Shown one piece after another: positions 1-9,891 of a stretch of DNA of 64,000 nt. This DNA is from Brassica napus (Eukaryota; Streptophyta; Magnoliopsida; Brassicales; Brassicaceae). The notes below the pieces were generated by a model. That model saw only the letters and a program-made list of their open reading frames with translations, searched no databases and was not told where the DNA came from. The DNA lies in contig NC_063439.1 of the NCBI RefSeq assembly GCF_020379485.1, forward strand, positions 16,807,188-16,871,187. Reading direction: 5' to 3'. Numbering within the stretch: position 1 is the first letter of the stretch; every line of letters begins with the position of its first letter. The translations under genes and the position numbers were made by a program.

Positions 1-98
1 ATTAATCCAATTTTCTGAATCGAATTTTCCTAAACCCTAATCCCCAAAACTGCAGAGATCAAAAACAAAAACAAAAAAAGAACGGAGGCAATCATTAC

Positions 99-177
99 CC
101 TCAATTATAGTAACAGATGCAGGAGGAGCAATGACGGCTTTGGTATTTCTAACACGGTTACTTCTTCTTCTCGACAT
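99..177 (-). CDS. Putative first coding exon of an unidentified gene running off the left edge
   Basis: On the minus strand an ATG at 177 opens a reading frame beginning MSRRRSNRVRNTKAVIAPP and continuing for 26 codons to GAG, where GAGG|GTAATG gives a good plant splice donor at 98-97. Upstream lies a (CT)n-rich leader (the GA repeat on the plus strand), which is typical of plant 5' UTRs. Downstream the sequence becomes T-rich and intron-like, and no acceptor with a normal intron length is visible before the window ends. The very basic N-terminus suggests a nuclear or nucleic-acid-binding protein, but I do not recognise the family. If the frame is read through without splicing it stops after about 45 codons, so the gene call depends on the splice site being real. 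Confidence 0.4.
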
Positions 178-191
178 TGAAGAATCAATAC

Positions 192-234
<43 letters not shown>

Positions 235-420
235 GTCAGTGAGTTTCTATACTTATTCTTCTTCTTCTCTTCTCTGTTCCTTCTCTCTTCTTGTCCAAAG
301 TCTCAGCCTTTTTTACTCTTGGTGGTTCCCTACCATAATGTACCTTACCCGAATACGAAAACTCCTCTTTTGGCCCTTGATTTTGCTCCCTTTGTCAACG
401 ATTCTACGGTCAAGATGACT
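178..420 (-). promoter_or_regulatory. Leader and promoter region of the left-edge gene
   Basis: This is the upstream flank of the minus-strand ATG at 177. It holds a pure (GA/CT)n tract at 194-231 and further CT-rich sequence to about 300, typical of a plant 5' UTR. No convincing TATA box was found. Confidence 0.3.
194..231. repeat. (GA)n microsatellite
   Basis: About 19 uninterrupted GA dinucleotides, read as CT in the leader of the minus-strand gene starting at 177. Confidence 0.9.
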
Positions 421-2436
421 TCAAGTCTCTTTATTAGATATTTATTGAGTTATTTACATTACAGTTTTTGACTTTTTATCTATGCTATTATTTGAAATAA
501 TGATTTTGTTAATTTATCACTAAGAAATTCTCTTTTTTTTTTTAGTTTATTTTCAAAAAATAGCTCTAAAAACTTAAAGAAGTTTTATTAAAGGGTAAAA
601 ATATATTTATATCCTAAGTTTAACTAATGTAGACTTATGGTTTAGATTTATAAAGGGTGAGATTTTGAAGATATGATTTCAAATTTTAAAAAAAATTTAA
701 ATAAATATTAAAAAAATTAAAAAAAAAAACATTTTGGTTATTTTATTCTTTGAAGGTTATTTCGTGATAAAAACTTTAAAAATAAAATTATTTGAGAGAA
801 TTGTCTATTATCAATTCATCCATAATTTTAAGAGTAATTAGTTTTAATACTATTTTTTATTCAAAAATCTATCTTAGAATTGATATTTGAGATAATTAAT
901 TAGAAATAGATAATAAATATATTGGTAATATCATAATTAGTTTTATGCCTTATATTTACTTTATGATTTAAATAGTTTGTATTATAGCTAATTTTTATAT
1001 TGTGATATTAACGACTTATATCATTGCCAACTTATTTTGTTCATATAAGAAATATAGATCTGATTAAAGATTATTTACAGATTAAAGTGTTGAAATTTTA
1101 AAATACATGAAAAAATTCAAAAAATTGTTTCAACGAAATTGGTGTGTTTTAGATATCTTTTTAAGTATAGTATTGTTTACCAATTTGTATTAATTATACG
1201 ATTTGGTGTTAATCAATTAAATTTTTTAGGATTTAATTTATGTTTTTGCTCTGAATATTCTATTGGTAACTTTCATACTAGATAAATTAATTACCACAAA
1301 AATTAATAAATTTCACTAATTTCAGATATGACCAATTCAAATTAGGACACGATTTTATAAGATAATATAGTGTATAACAATCCATAATGGTAGGAGTATT
1401 TTTCAAATATGGCCACATTAAAATTTTATATTAAATATTAATCTGTACATTTTTTATAAATATAAACAAAACATTGTATTGTTTTACAATGAAATAAATC
1501 TCTAAATATTTTTAACAGTTCAAAACATTTTGATATTGTTTTACCATTTTACATATTAAACACTTTTACATTACATAATACCTATTTTATATAAATCATT
1601 AGATTAATTAATATATAAACCAAGGGAAAATGATTTTTTTTATTTTATATAAAATAACTTTAAAATAGATACATGATAAACACATAAATCATTTATTTGC
1701 ATAGAATTATTACAATGTCAACATCTAAATTTGCTATATTTTGTATTTGTCTTATTGTTTCTTATTAGTCTTCATGAATGCATGCAATATATAGCTTATA
1801 TTTCGTCCAATCCTCTATCGTGTTTTCAAAGTGTTTTATTTCTTAAATGTTATATTGGTGTCGTCAATCTGGAAAAAAAATCTAAATCAACATGCTCTAA
1901 AACACCAAATAATATTTGGTTTCAAATACACAATGAAGAAACACCTAAGTGAAATGTCAGAAAGATTTATATTACTGCCATTGAATTTTTCTAAAGAAAA
2001 TTTTGAGCATTTAGAAATTTTCGATCTTATCATTTTAATTGGGCGTTTTTCTTATAAAACATTAAAATTATTTTTATTCACCAAAAAAACACACAAGGAA
2101 AAAAAAAGATCAAACAAATTTCATTAAATAAATAAAAAACTCTTATACCTCTTACTTTAAAAATATGTAAATATAAATAATTATTTAAATAAATAATAAA
2201 AAATATTATTGTCGAATAATACGTTTTTTAATTCAAACTTTATTTATTATTTTGAAATCCAAAAAAATTGAAACTATTTTAAAGCTTTTAAATTTATATA
2301 CATCTTTTAAGAAAATATTAAACCCTAAATCTGAAACTTCATGTCTTAAATCTCAAATTTTAGTAGATATTAGTTAACTATGTGGATATAAATGTATATT
2401 TACATCTTTAATGAAATATTTTGATTATTTAATATA
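421..2436. other. AT-rich intergenic DNA without a supported gene
   Basis: About 2 kb of very AT-rich sequence. The stretch near 545-700 (text such as 'gggtaaaa', 'tagacttatggttta') resembles the inner part of the MULE MITEs at 24712 and 26017 and is probably a worn copy, but no ends or target duplications are visible. The short reading frames here have no recognisable content. Confidence 0.5.
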
Positions 2437-2783
2437 TCCTCCTATACATTAAAAGAGAAGTCACTTTAGTGATTTATGCTGATATGACATTAATATAGAG
2501 CTTCTCAGAAAAATTGTTATAATTTTATTGGTCGATTGTTTTGAATTTTATTTTTCATTTATTTTAATCAATCGCTTATGTTGACAAGCCCAAAACTATT
2601 GTCGATTTTGTTAAGCCCATATATAGCTAGTGGATAATAATTATCGATTTAGTTTAGCCTTGGGCAAGATTTAAAACTAAGACAAATATTAAAAATTTCC
2701 TTATTATTCAAACAGTAAACTTGCGCATGTTGATATCATATTAATTACATTTGTTTAGAAAATATTTTAATGTTTCTAATTAG

Positions 2784-3219
2784 TAGGGGTGGGCGTTTGG
2801 GTACCCGTTCGGGTTCGGATCGGGTATTTCGGATTTTCGAGTATTTCGGTATAGAGGTGTAGAACCCGTTCGGGTATTTCTGTACTTCGGGTCGGATTCG
2901 GGTATTTTTAGTTCGGATTCGGTTATTTCAGATCGGGTTCGGATATTTAGATTTTGAAAAAAAAAATTAAAATTTTCATTTCTCAAGTTTCTTATATTTA
3001 AAAATATAACTTTCAGTTAACTAATTTTTTATTTTTAATAGATTGAATGGTTAATAGATTTGGACATAACATTTTAAAACTAAAAAGGCATTAATTTAGT
3101 TATTTTTAAAAAAAAATTGGATGTAACTTTTTGTTAATTTTTTAAATAAAAAACTTGACATGCATTTTCGGATCGGGTTCGGGTGCCACTTTGGATATCG
3201 GGTAAAGTGCCCACCCCTA
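2784..3219. mobile_element. hAT-superfamily MITE with 8-bp target duplication
   Basis: The element starts TAGGGGTGGGC and ends with its perfect inverted repeat GCCCACCCCTA. It is flanked by the exact 8-bp duplication CTAATTAG at 2776-2783 and 3220-3227. The interior is rich in GGGTTCGG/CGGGTA words, a pattern shared with other hAT MITEs here. It has no coding capacity. The unoccupied version of its target is present at 3565-3572. Confidence 0.92.
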
Positions 3220-3564
3220 CTAATTAGGTTGTTTGTTTTTAATAACTTACCTTTCTAATATGGATTACTTGCGCAAGTTGAAATCATTAAATATGCAAAT
3301 AACTTATTGACAAAATTTGTTTTTAATTACTTACCTTAATATGGATTACTTGCTCAAGTTGAAATCATTAAATATGCAAATCACTTATTCACAATATGGA
3401 TTACTTGCGCAAGTTGAAATCATTAAATATTATCGATTTAGTTTACCCTTAGGCAAGATTTAGAATTAAGACAAATATTGAAAACTTTCATTATTATTCA
3501 AACGGTAAACTTGCGCATGTTGATATCATATTTATTACATTGCTTACAAAATATTCTAATGTTT

Positions 3565-3572
3565 CTAATTAG
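3565..3572. other. Unoccupied hAT insertion site (CTAATTAG)
   Basis: In the second copy of the Helitron's internal duplication, 'atgtttCTAATTAGgttgtttg' appears without the MITE. This is the sequence that flanks the MITE at 2776 and 3220 with the element and one duplication removed. Confidence 0.85.
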
Positions 3573-3800
3573 GTTGTTTGTTTTTAATAACTTACCTTTC
3601 TAATATGGATTACTTGCGCAAGTTAAAATCATATCATATGCAAATCATTTTTTGACAATACACATTTAATATCTTTCTTTAAACGATTTCATTATTTATT
3701 GTGCAAAATATTATGCGTCATTAATATGAGAAATAAATCGATTGTATATATATAGGTTCCGTTTGAATAAATCGACTTTATATTTTTTTTCTTTTTGTAG

Positions 3801-4068
3801 ACAAAACTAAAAAGTACAGTCCAGTTGCAAGACCTATTAGATGCAACAAGAATGTTAGTTCCCCGTACAAGGTAAAACCATGAACTCAACTCTTTGTGTC
3901 TTGTCTCCAAAAAGCATGTATGATCTATCCTTTCCATGTGTTGAATACTGGTAACGACAATATGGTCTTCCTTTTTTTATATGTAGACCAGGTCGTGAGA
4001 GTGATAGTGATCCAGAAAACCTTGAACATGCTGAGAAGCTTCGCCAAGTTAAAGCAGTTATTGAAGAG
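3801..4068 (+). pseudogene. Captured host-gene fragment: two exons with an intron, inside the Helitron
   Basis: A consensus acceptor (ctttttgtag) precedes exon A (3801-3871). A donor, AAG|GTAAAA, opens a 115-bp intron ending tttatatgtag, and exon B (3987-4068) closes at GAG|GTTCTT. Joined across the intron, one frame stays open for 51 codons. It includes STVQLQDLLDATRMLVPR from exon A, and RPGRESDSDPENLEHAEK, which spans the splice junction. The codon phase is preserved and the protein is polar and plausible, unlike surrounding noise. I do not recognise the parent gene. No start codon or further exon is evident, so this looks like a partial gene captured by the Helitron, not a working gene. 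Confidence 0.6.
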
Positions 4069-5528
4069 GTTCTTTAGTACTTTCTCTTTTTTTTTTTTGA
4101 ATATAGTCCGGGGAAAGTATTACATAGTATCATTTAGTAATACTATCTTATATCATTTTTTTGTTGAATATACTATCTTATAAGTAAGCTAGCATTATGC
4201 ATTTTTTATTTAATTCATGAGGTCACTTTCAAAGCAGTCAAACAACCTAGAAAATTAATAATCGAACCAACTACCTTTTTTTATTAGACCGGATATTAGT
4301 TCCACCAATAATCGTGGTCAACTTACCAACATGGTGCATATATGTCAAATTGACAAATCTACGTTTAAGTAATCCAACCTGTAAGGGATTTAGATTTTTT
4401 TGTGAATCTCGTGGATTGATCTATCGTAGATTGGGGTTCATAGGTGAAGTTTCAAGAAATTGTTATAATTTGATTGGTCGATTGTTTTTAATTTTTATTT
4501 ATTTAATTTAGATCTAAAAATTTAAGATAAGTCTAAAATCATTAACATCACTTGCCATATAATCTAACGAATATTACAAATAACAATTTATGGAAACTAA
4601 TTCTCGAAATTATAGAAAGATTAATAATGTTTTATTTATTACTTTTAATATTTATAAACTATAAAATACAATGAACGAAATTTTATATAAGATAATCATA
4701 CTAGTTTTATACTCTACTTGATGAATTGTGTTCGAATATAATTATATAATAACTATTTTACACCGTACGAGGTATGTCAATTTAATATTATTTCTCGATG
4801 AAGTACATTTCTCGATGACGGTATGTCAATTTAATATTATTTCATGTTCAATAAAATTTAGAAGTTTATAAATCTATCAAATAATGTTAACCCGTTAAAT
4901 TGCTTACAAAATTTATTTAATTTTTTGCAAGTTTCTAATTGAATTTGTTTTCTTTATCGAGAAATATACTTCATAATTTATATTATTTATGGATAATATT
5001 TTGATTTTTATTATATTTTCTTTTAATATGTCTACATAAATGTTTGTTTATTATTTATGGAAAAATAATATTATTCACCTAAAATAAAGAATTACGAAAC
5101 ATATACAATATAATTCTAATTAATGATAATATAAAATATGTTACTTCTAAAATTATACACTATTTATTCCATTTTTTGAATGAAAATATCTTCGTAAACA
5201 CACAAAATATTTTGTGACGTTGCAATTATACATACACACAATATCTACCTCTTCATACTGACGTTACTGTGTTCCCTCTCGTGAGGTACAGACCGAGAGG
5301 GAACATAGGGTGCGGGCTGGTCATGTTTTTATGTCCGCGTAGGATGCGGACCGGTCACCTAGTTCATAATAAAAACGTTTCTATTGTTAACGTAAGGAAT
5401 TTAGCATCTGATTTCAATAAAAAATAACAACAGTTTGTTAATTATTTTCTCGTTGGCACTGATTAGAATTTAAATTTAGAGCCATGCTCCATATCTAATA
5501 ACCTTGAGAGTATCGACTTTGTGATTCG

Positions 5529-6956
5529 ATGCGGTTAGCGTTTGGCTCTTCCTGCTATTGCCGCGCAGCGAAGAATCTGCTGTTCAGAGTCACAGCTCGA
5601 GCTTTATCAGGAACCACACAGAAGAATCCTAATAATCTCTTCTCTCTTCTACATCAATCCCCAAACGTTAACCATCTCCGCCATCTCCACGCTCATCTTC
5701 TCCGCACCTCCAACTACTCCAACGTAGTCCTCAGCTCCAAGCTCGTCCTCGCTTACTCCAAGCTTAACCATCTCTTCCCTACCTCGCTCGCTGTCTTCTG
5801 GCACATGCCACATCGCAACATCTTCTCATGGAATATAATCATCGGTGAGTTCTCCAGATCAGGCTTTCCCTCGCAATCAATCGATTTGTTTCTTCGTATG
5901 TGGGGTGAGTCCAGCGTCAGACCCGATGATTTCACGCTTCCTCTCGTCCTACGAGCTTGCTCTGCCTCTCGGGAGGCGAGGCTCGGTGTTCATGTGCTGA
6001 GTTTGAAATTAGGATTCGGCGTGAGTTTGTTTGTTAGTTCCGCGTTAGTGATAATGTATGTTGATATTGGTGAAATTTTATATGCGCGTAAGTTGTTCGA
6101 TGAAATGCTTGTGAGAGACTCTGTTCTCTACACGGCTATGTTTGGCGGTTATGTTCAGGAAGGAGAAGCTGTCTTGGGTTTGGCTCTGTTCAGAGAAATG
6201 ATGTGTTATGGGTTTTCGCTAGACTCGGTGGTAATGGTGAGTTTAGTAACGGCTTGTGGACAGCTTGGGACGTTGAAACACGGGAAGAGCGTACATGGGT
6301 GGTGTATCAGGAGATGCCCTTGCTTGGGTTTGAATCTCGGCAATGCTGTTGTCGATATGTATGTGAAGTGCTCAAAGCTAGTTTATGCGCATAGAGTTTT
6401 CGTTGAGATGCCGACCCGAGACGTGATCTCTTGGAGCTCTCTTGTTTTGGGTTATGGGTTGGACGGGGACGTTGTCATGTCGGTTAAACTGTTTGACGAG
6501 ATGCTCGAGGAAGGAATCGAGCCCAATGCTGTTACTTTTCTTGGTGTCTTATCAGCATGTGCACACGGTGGCCTTGTGGACAAGTCTTGGCTGTATTTCA
6601 GACAGATGCACGAGTATAAGATAGTTCCCGAGTTGAAACACTATGCTAGTATGGCGGATTGTATGGCTAGAGCAGGTCTTTTGGAGGAAGCAGAGAAGTT
6701 TATGGAAGAAATGCCCGTGGAAGCTGATGAGGCTGTTATGGGTGCGGTGTTGAGTGGGTGCAAGGTGTATGGGAATGTACAAGTAGGGGAAAGAGTGGCA
6801 AAGAAGCTGATCCAACTTAAGCCAGGGAAAGCTGGGTACTATGTGACGTTGGCTGGTCTATATACAGCTGCAGGTCGGTTTGACGAAGCTGAGAGCCTGA
6901 GGCAGTGGATGAAGGATAAGCAGATTTCTAAGGTTCCCGGATGTAGCTCAATATAA
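5529..6956 (+). CDS. Pentatricopeptide repeat (PPR) protein, PLS class with E-type C-terminus
   Basis: An intronless 475-codon gene. The N-terminal 30 residues are rich in Arg, Ser and Ala and lack acidic residues, as in a mitochondrial or plastid transit peptide. PPR motifs then run through most of the protein: paired helices with signatures such as 'SWNIIIGEFSRSG', 'ARKLFDEM', 'NAVVDMYVKC', 'DVISWSSLV' and 'EPNAVTFLGVLSACAHGG'. The C-terminus (KVPGCSSI) is the end of an E motif. There is no E+ or DYW extension, so any RNA editing would need a partner deaminase. Such proteins bind organelle RNA one base per repeat to direct editing, splicing or stability. The length is normal for a short E-class member. 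I recall a similar Arabidopsis protein (possibly At4g14170) but do not rely on it. The ATG at 5529 is the first in the frame and keeps the transit peptide. The gene lies only 166 bp after a Helitron end. Confidence 0.93.
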   Translation: MRLAFGSSCYCRAAKNLLFRVTARALSGTTQKNPNNLFSLLHQSPNVNHLRHLHAHLLRTSNYSNVVLSSKLVLAYSKLNHLFPTSLAVFWHMPHRNIFSWNIIIGEFSRSGFPSQSIDLFLRMWGESSVRPDDFTLPLVLRACSASREARLGVHVLSLKLGFGVSLFVSSALVIMYVDIGEILYARKLFDEMLVRDSVLYTAMFGGYVQEGEAVLGLALFREMMCYGFSLDSVVMVSLVTACGQLGTLKHGKSVHGWCIRRCPCLGLNLGNAVVDMYVKCSKLVYAHRVFVEMPTRDVISWSSLVLGYGLDGDVVMSVKLFDEMLEEGIEPNAVTFLGVLSACAHGGLVDKSWLYFRQMHEYKIVPELKHYASMADCMARAGLLEEAEKFMEEMPVEADEAVMGAVLSGCKVYGNVQVGERVAKKLIQLKPGKAGYYVTLAGLYTAAGRFDEAESLRQWMKDKQISKVPGCSSI

Positions 6957-7317
6957 AGATGGATACATTGTTTCCTGGGATTTTTATGTGAAAGATCACC
7001 AGAAGCGCCGTTATACAAAACTGCATTTGTGTTTATGCAGATTGGTATGATCCAACCGTCAAGTTGGTGAAACTATAACTAGACTTTTGATGAGGAACTG
7101 AAATCAAGGAGAAAAATATTGACAAGCTCATTAAAAAACTCTAGACATTTGCACAAAAATAAAGCAAGGTAAACAGTGGCAGAGCTAGGATAATTTTTTA
7201 AGGACACTGTAATTACATTAAATTGTTTATTATCAAATAAATTATTAATTTTTAAATTACTTGAATTATCTAATAATATTTCAAATCTTCTACAATGAAT
7301 ATTTAGTTATTTTAACT
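6957..7317. other. 3' flank of the PPR gene
   Basis: This holds the probable 3' UTR of the PPR gene and then AT-rich sequence. 'CAGTGGCAGAGCTAGG' near 7170 looks like one end of an Ac-type hAT element, but no matching second end was found. Confidence 0.4.
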
Positions 7318-7540
7318 TTTTTTTTGTCGTCAACTATTACAGACTCATACTGACTCTGTAAACCAAATCAGTTGATCTGCATCTATGTGAACGACAAAAG
7401 ACGGTTGTTTCCTAGCACTGCGTGCTAGTCTATCTGCCATTATATTTTGCGTCTTTGGTACATAGATGATCTCTGATCTGGTGAAGCTCTCTTTTAGGGT
7501 CTTGACATCCTCCAAGTAATTTGCAAAAGCTGGATATTAT
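7318..7540 (-). mobile_element. LINE (non-LTR retrotransposon) remnant: C-terminus of the RNase H domain plus poly(A)
   Basis: Read on the minus strand from about 7533, an open frame gives phrases typical of plant LINE RNase H ends: EIIYVPKTQNIMADRLARSA, then FVVHIDADQLIWFTESV and a stop. It is followed shortly by a poly(A) tract (the T run at 7318-7326). It is a 5'-truncated insertion. I could not find a clear target duplication. Confidence 0.85.
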
Positions 7541-8553
7541 AAAACCAAAGTAGTAGTACATCAAGCAAGAGATTGCTAAAGTTAGAAGAAGTTTCTTTTT
7601 AAAATTAAAAAAAATTATCATTAGTATAACTAGAAAACAATGCTCAAATCAGTTTTTACAGTCAGCATCTGTTTTTACACAAGAAATTGTCGGGTTTAAG
7701 ATTGATTTTTAGGCTAGGTTTATTAGAAAACCAGTAATTCAACATTCTTATATATATACAGCAATAATTATATTTAAGTGAGAGCACTATAACTGCAACT
7801 TAATATCAAAGTTAAAACTAAAGAGGTTTGCTGATATATGCTGAGTTAATTTTGATTTTGAGAACAAAAAAGGTTAATTAAAAATTATTCAGCAGAGTTC
7901 TAGTTGTCAAAAAATAATAATTGAGTGAATATACATAATATAGTTCAATAATATAAAAATTCCAATAATAATTGAGTGAATATACATAATTAACGAACTA
8001 AAGTTGAATATTTTACCATCAAAAATTTCAACTGAAAGAGGTCATGAAAAATAAATAAGAGCAATTACCGAATAATGATTCTCATATGATATAAAAAATC
8101 ATTAAAAGAAAAAAGATATAAAGAAAATACTTAATTAAAACATATAAAACTAGAGAAACACAACTGAGAAATCGTTGAGTGTGTAGAAATGAAACCATAT
8201 CTAATACTAGAACTTACAATATAAACAATTAGACTTTCAAATCAAAAACATTGTGCTGTATAACTAACTGACATCCCACAGTGCAGAAAAACCACTAGAA
8301 ACATAAATATTTTGTGATTATTTATTACTTTCATTATAGTCAATTTTTTAAATATATACTATATATAAATAAATAAATTTTAAAATCATATTCTAAGAAA
8401 TAATCAATAACATTTATTTAGAAAATTGTAGTTGTTTATTTAGATAATATGGTTTACCTAATCTACAAATATAGTAGCATATGAAGAATCAATAATGTAT
8501 ATTTTTATCACAGTAATTTGACTATTTTCCCACATTTACTAAATAAGCAATTA
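7541..8553. other. AT-rich intergenic DNA, nothing recognised
   Basis: No reading frame with recognisable content and no bounded repeat, apart from short local duplications such as 'ataattgagtgaatatacataat' near 7917 and 7967. Confidence 0.4.
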
Positions 8554-8590
8554 CTAGGTGATAATCCACGCCATACGCGGAGTTAAGAGA
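8554..8590 (-). mobile_element. Helitron 3' terminus on the minus strand
   Basis: On the minus strand the sequence ends in a CCGCG-TATGG-CGTGG stem followed by ATTATCACCTAG and then T. This is the same design as the Helitron end at 53671. The element body extends to the right (higher coordinates). I could not locate its 5' TC end. Confidence 0.7.
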
Positions 8591-9891
8591 CTTATAGTTT
8601 ATCACTTTAAATATATAGGTATTAGAAAAATAAAAATCATAGAAAGAAATATTACATTTTATATGATAAAAGGATTTCACGAAATTGTGTATGTTTATAT
8701 AAATTAAGCTTCGATTTATTTTTTAACCTTGTCTATTTGTTTTTTTACTTTGAAGTATAGGTCCTGAAAGTGAATTTCTAGGAGTAAGAAAGCTTATATA
8801 AAATAAATTATGAAGTAAAGTTAAACAAAACATTGGCAATAGAATTATTGTTTTCATAAATAAATTATAAATATAAAATAAAACATAGGATAAGCAATAG
8901 AGTAATAAAATATGAAAGAAACAAAATATAAGAAACTAATATGGTGAGGATGTATTGATTAGGTTTGCCATGAGTGTTTGCTTGCAAGAATGTTTGCCGT
9001 AAGGATGTATTGAGAAAGAGAATATGGTGAAAAAAATGTAAATAGAAAGCTTTGTATATATATATATACAAAAAGGTGTGGCGCTAGGGTAAATAATGAT
9101 AACTAATCTCCATCTTTATTTGCGTATTGAAAATTAATATTGACTGTCCATCACTTGCCATGTTCATAATTCAAATTCACGTCGGATTCGATGGACTATT
9201 AGTCTATTATAAAAACAATTACATATATTGGTCAACGCAAATAAATTAAAGCTCAATCAATGTCGATGAATAAACGCATGTATGATTCGGTTTCGACTGT
9301 AATTTTCCATTAAAAAACGTATAATATTAATGAGTACGTTTAAAATAGGAATTAGTGTTATATTTAGCTCGAAACATTCCTAATTCGACATTAATTTTCT
9401 ATTACCAAAATCAATTATGTTAATGAGTACGTTTAAAACAGGGATCTGTGTCATCATTCCTAATTTTGAATATTGTGAAGATCATTCGTTGTGTTTCAAA
9501 AAAAAATGAAGATCATTCATTTGCCCACAAGTAATGCTAATTGACAATGTATAATCGATTTTTGGAATGTTCATGGCGCGGAAATAAATGATATAATTGC
9601 AGAGCGTTTGGAAGGCATTCTTGATAGGGTTCAAGAGGAAATGACATTATTATGAAGTGCATTGTATTTTATACCATTTTGGGAAAATTGTATCTAGCGT
9701 AATTTAAACACCCGACGTACAGTGGACAACTTAAAATTACCTGCATAAAACAAATATTGGACCATGAGAACTATATGAACTTTAAAATTTGCTCTGATTC
9801 ATACACATTATATACGGGTCCTCCTCTTTATAACTTTTGAAGATGTATTATTCAGTATTTCATATTTAACGGTGTAAATATTATATATTAA
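8591..9891. other. AT-rich DNA, probably the body of the minus-strand Helitron in part
   Basis: No gene was found. A duplicated phrase, 'taatgagtacgttta', occurs near 9329 and 9421. The minus-strand frame at 8865-9071 is hydrophobic and AT-driven and is not credible as a gene. Confidence 0.35.

Larger units (their letters stand above)
2636..3656. repeat. Tandem duplication inside the Helitron
   Basis: A block starting 'ttatcgatttagttta' at about 2638 is repeated at about 3430, in the same order, through 'atgtttctaattag' and 'cttgcgcaagtt'. Extra partial copies of the segment containing 'tatggattacttg' lie at about 3260, 3345 and 3395. The first copy carries the hAT MITE; the second does not. 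Confidence 0.75.
2437..5362 (+). mobile_element. Helitron (rolling-circle transposon), non-autonomous, with gene fragment and hAT insertion
   Basis: The 5' end TCCTCCTATACATTAAAAG is preceded by A and closely matches the 5' end of the Helitron at 52579. The 3' end is CTAG at 5359-5362, followed by T, and sits just after a perfect 6-bp stem, GTCCGC-GTAGGAT-GCGGAC, at about 5333-5351. This is the classic layout of insertion between A and T with no target duplication. No Rep/helicase reading frame is present, so the element is non-autonomous. Inside are a tandemly duplicated AT-rich block, a hAT MITE (2784-3219) and a two-exon host-gene fragment (3801-4068). The 3' terminus is very well supported. 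The 5' terminus rests on similarity to a second copy in this window. Confidence 0.75.

Noticed and set aside
131..418. 95-codon plus-strand frame containing an RE-repeat
   Set aside because: It is the translated (GA)n microsatellite and lies antisense to the better-supported minus-strand exon and leader.
6820..6956. DYW deaminase domain on the PPR protein
   Set aside because: The protein stops after the E motif (…KVPGCSSI); no HxE...CxxC zinc motif follows in any frame.
7165..7210. Ac-type hAT terminus (CAGTGGCAGAGC...)
   Set aside because: No matching inverted end or 8-bp duplication within several kb; reported only as part of the flank.
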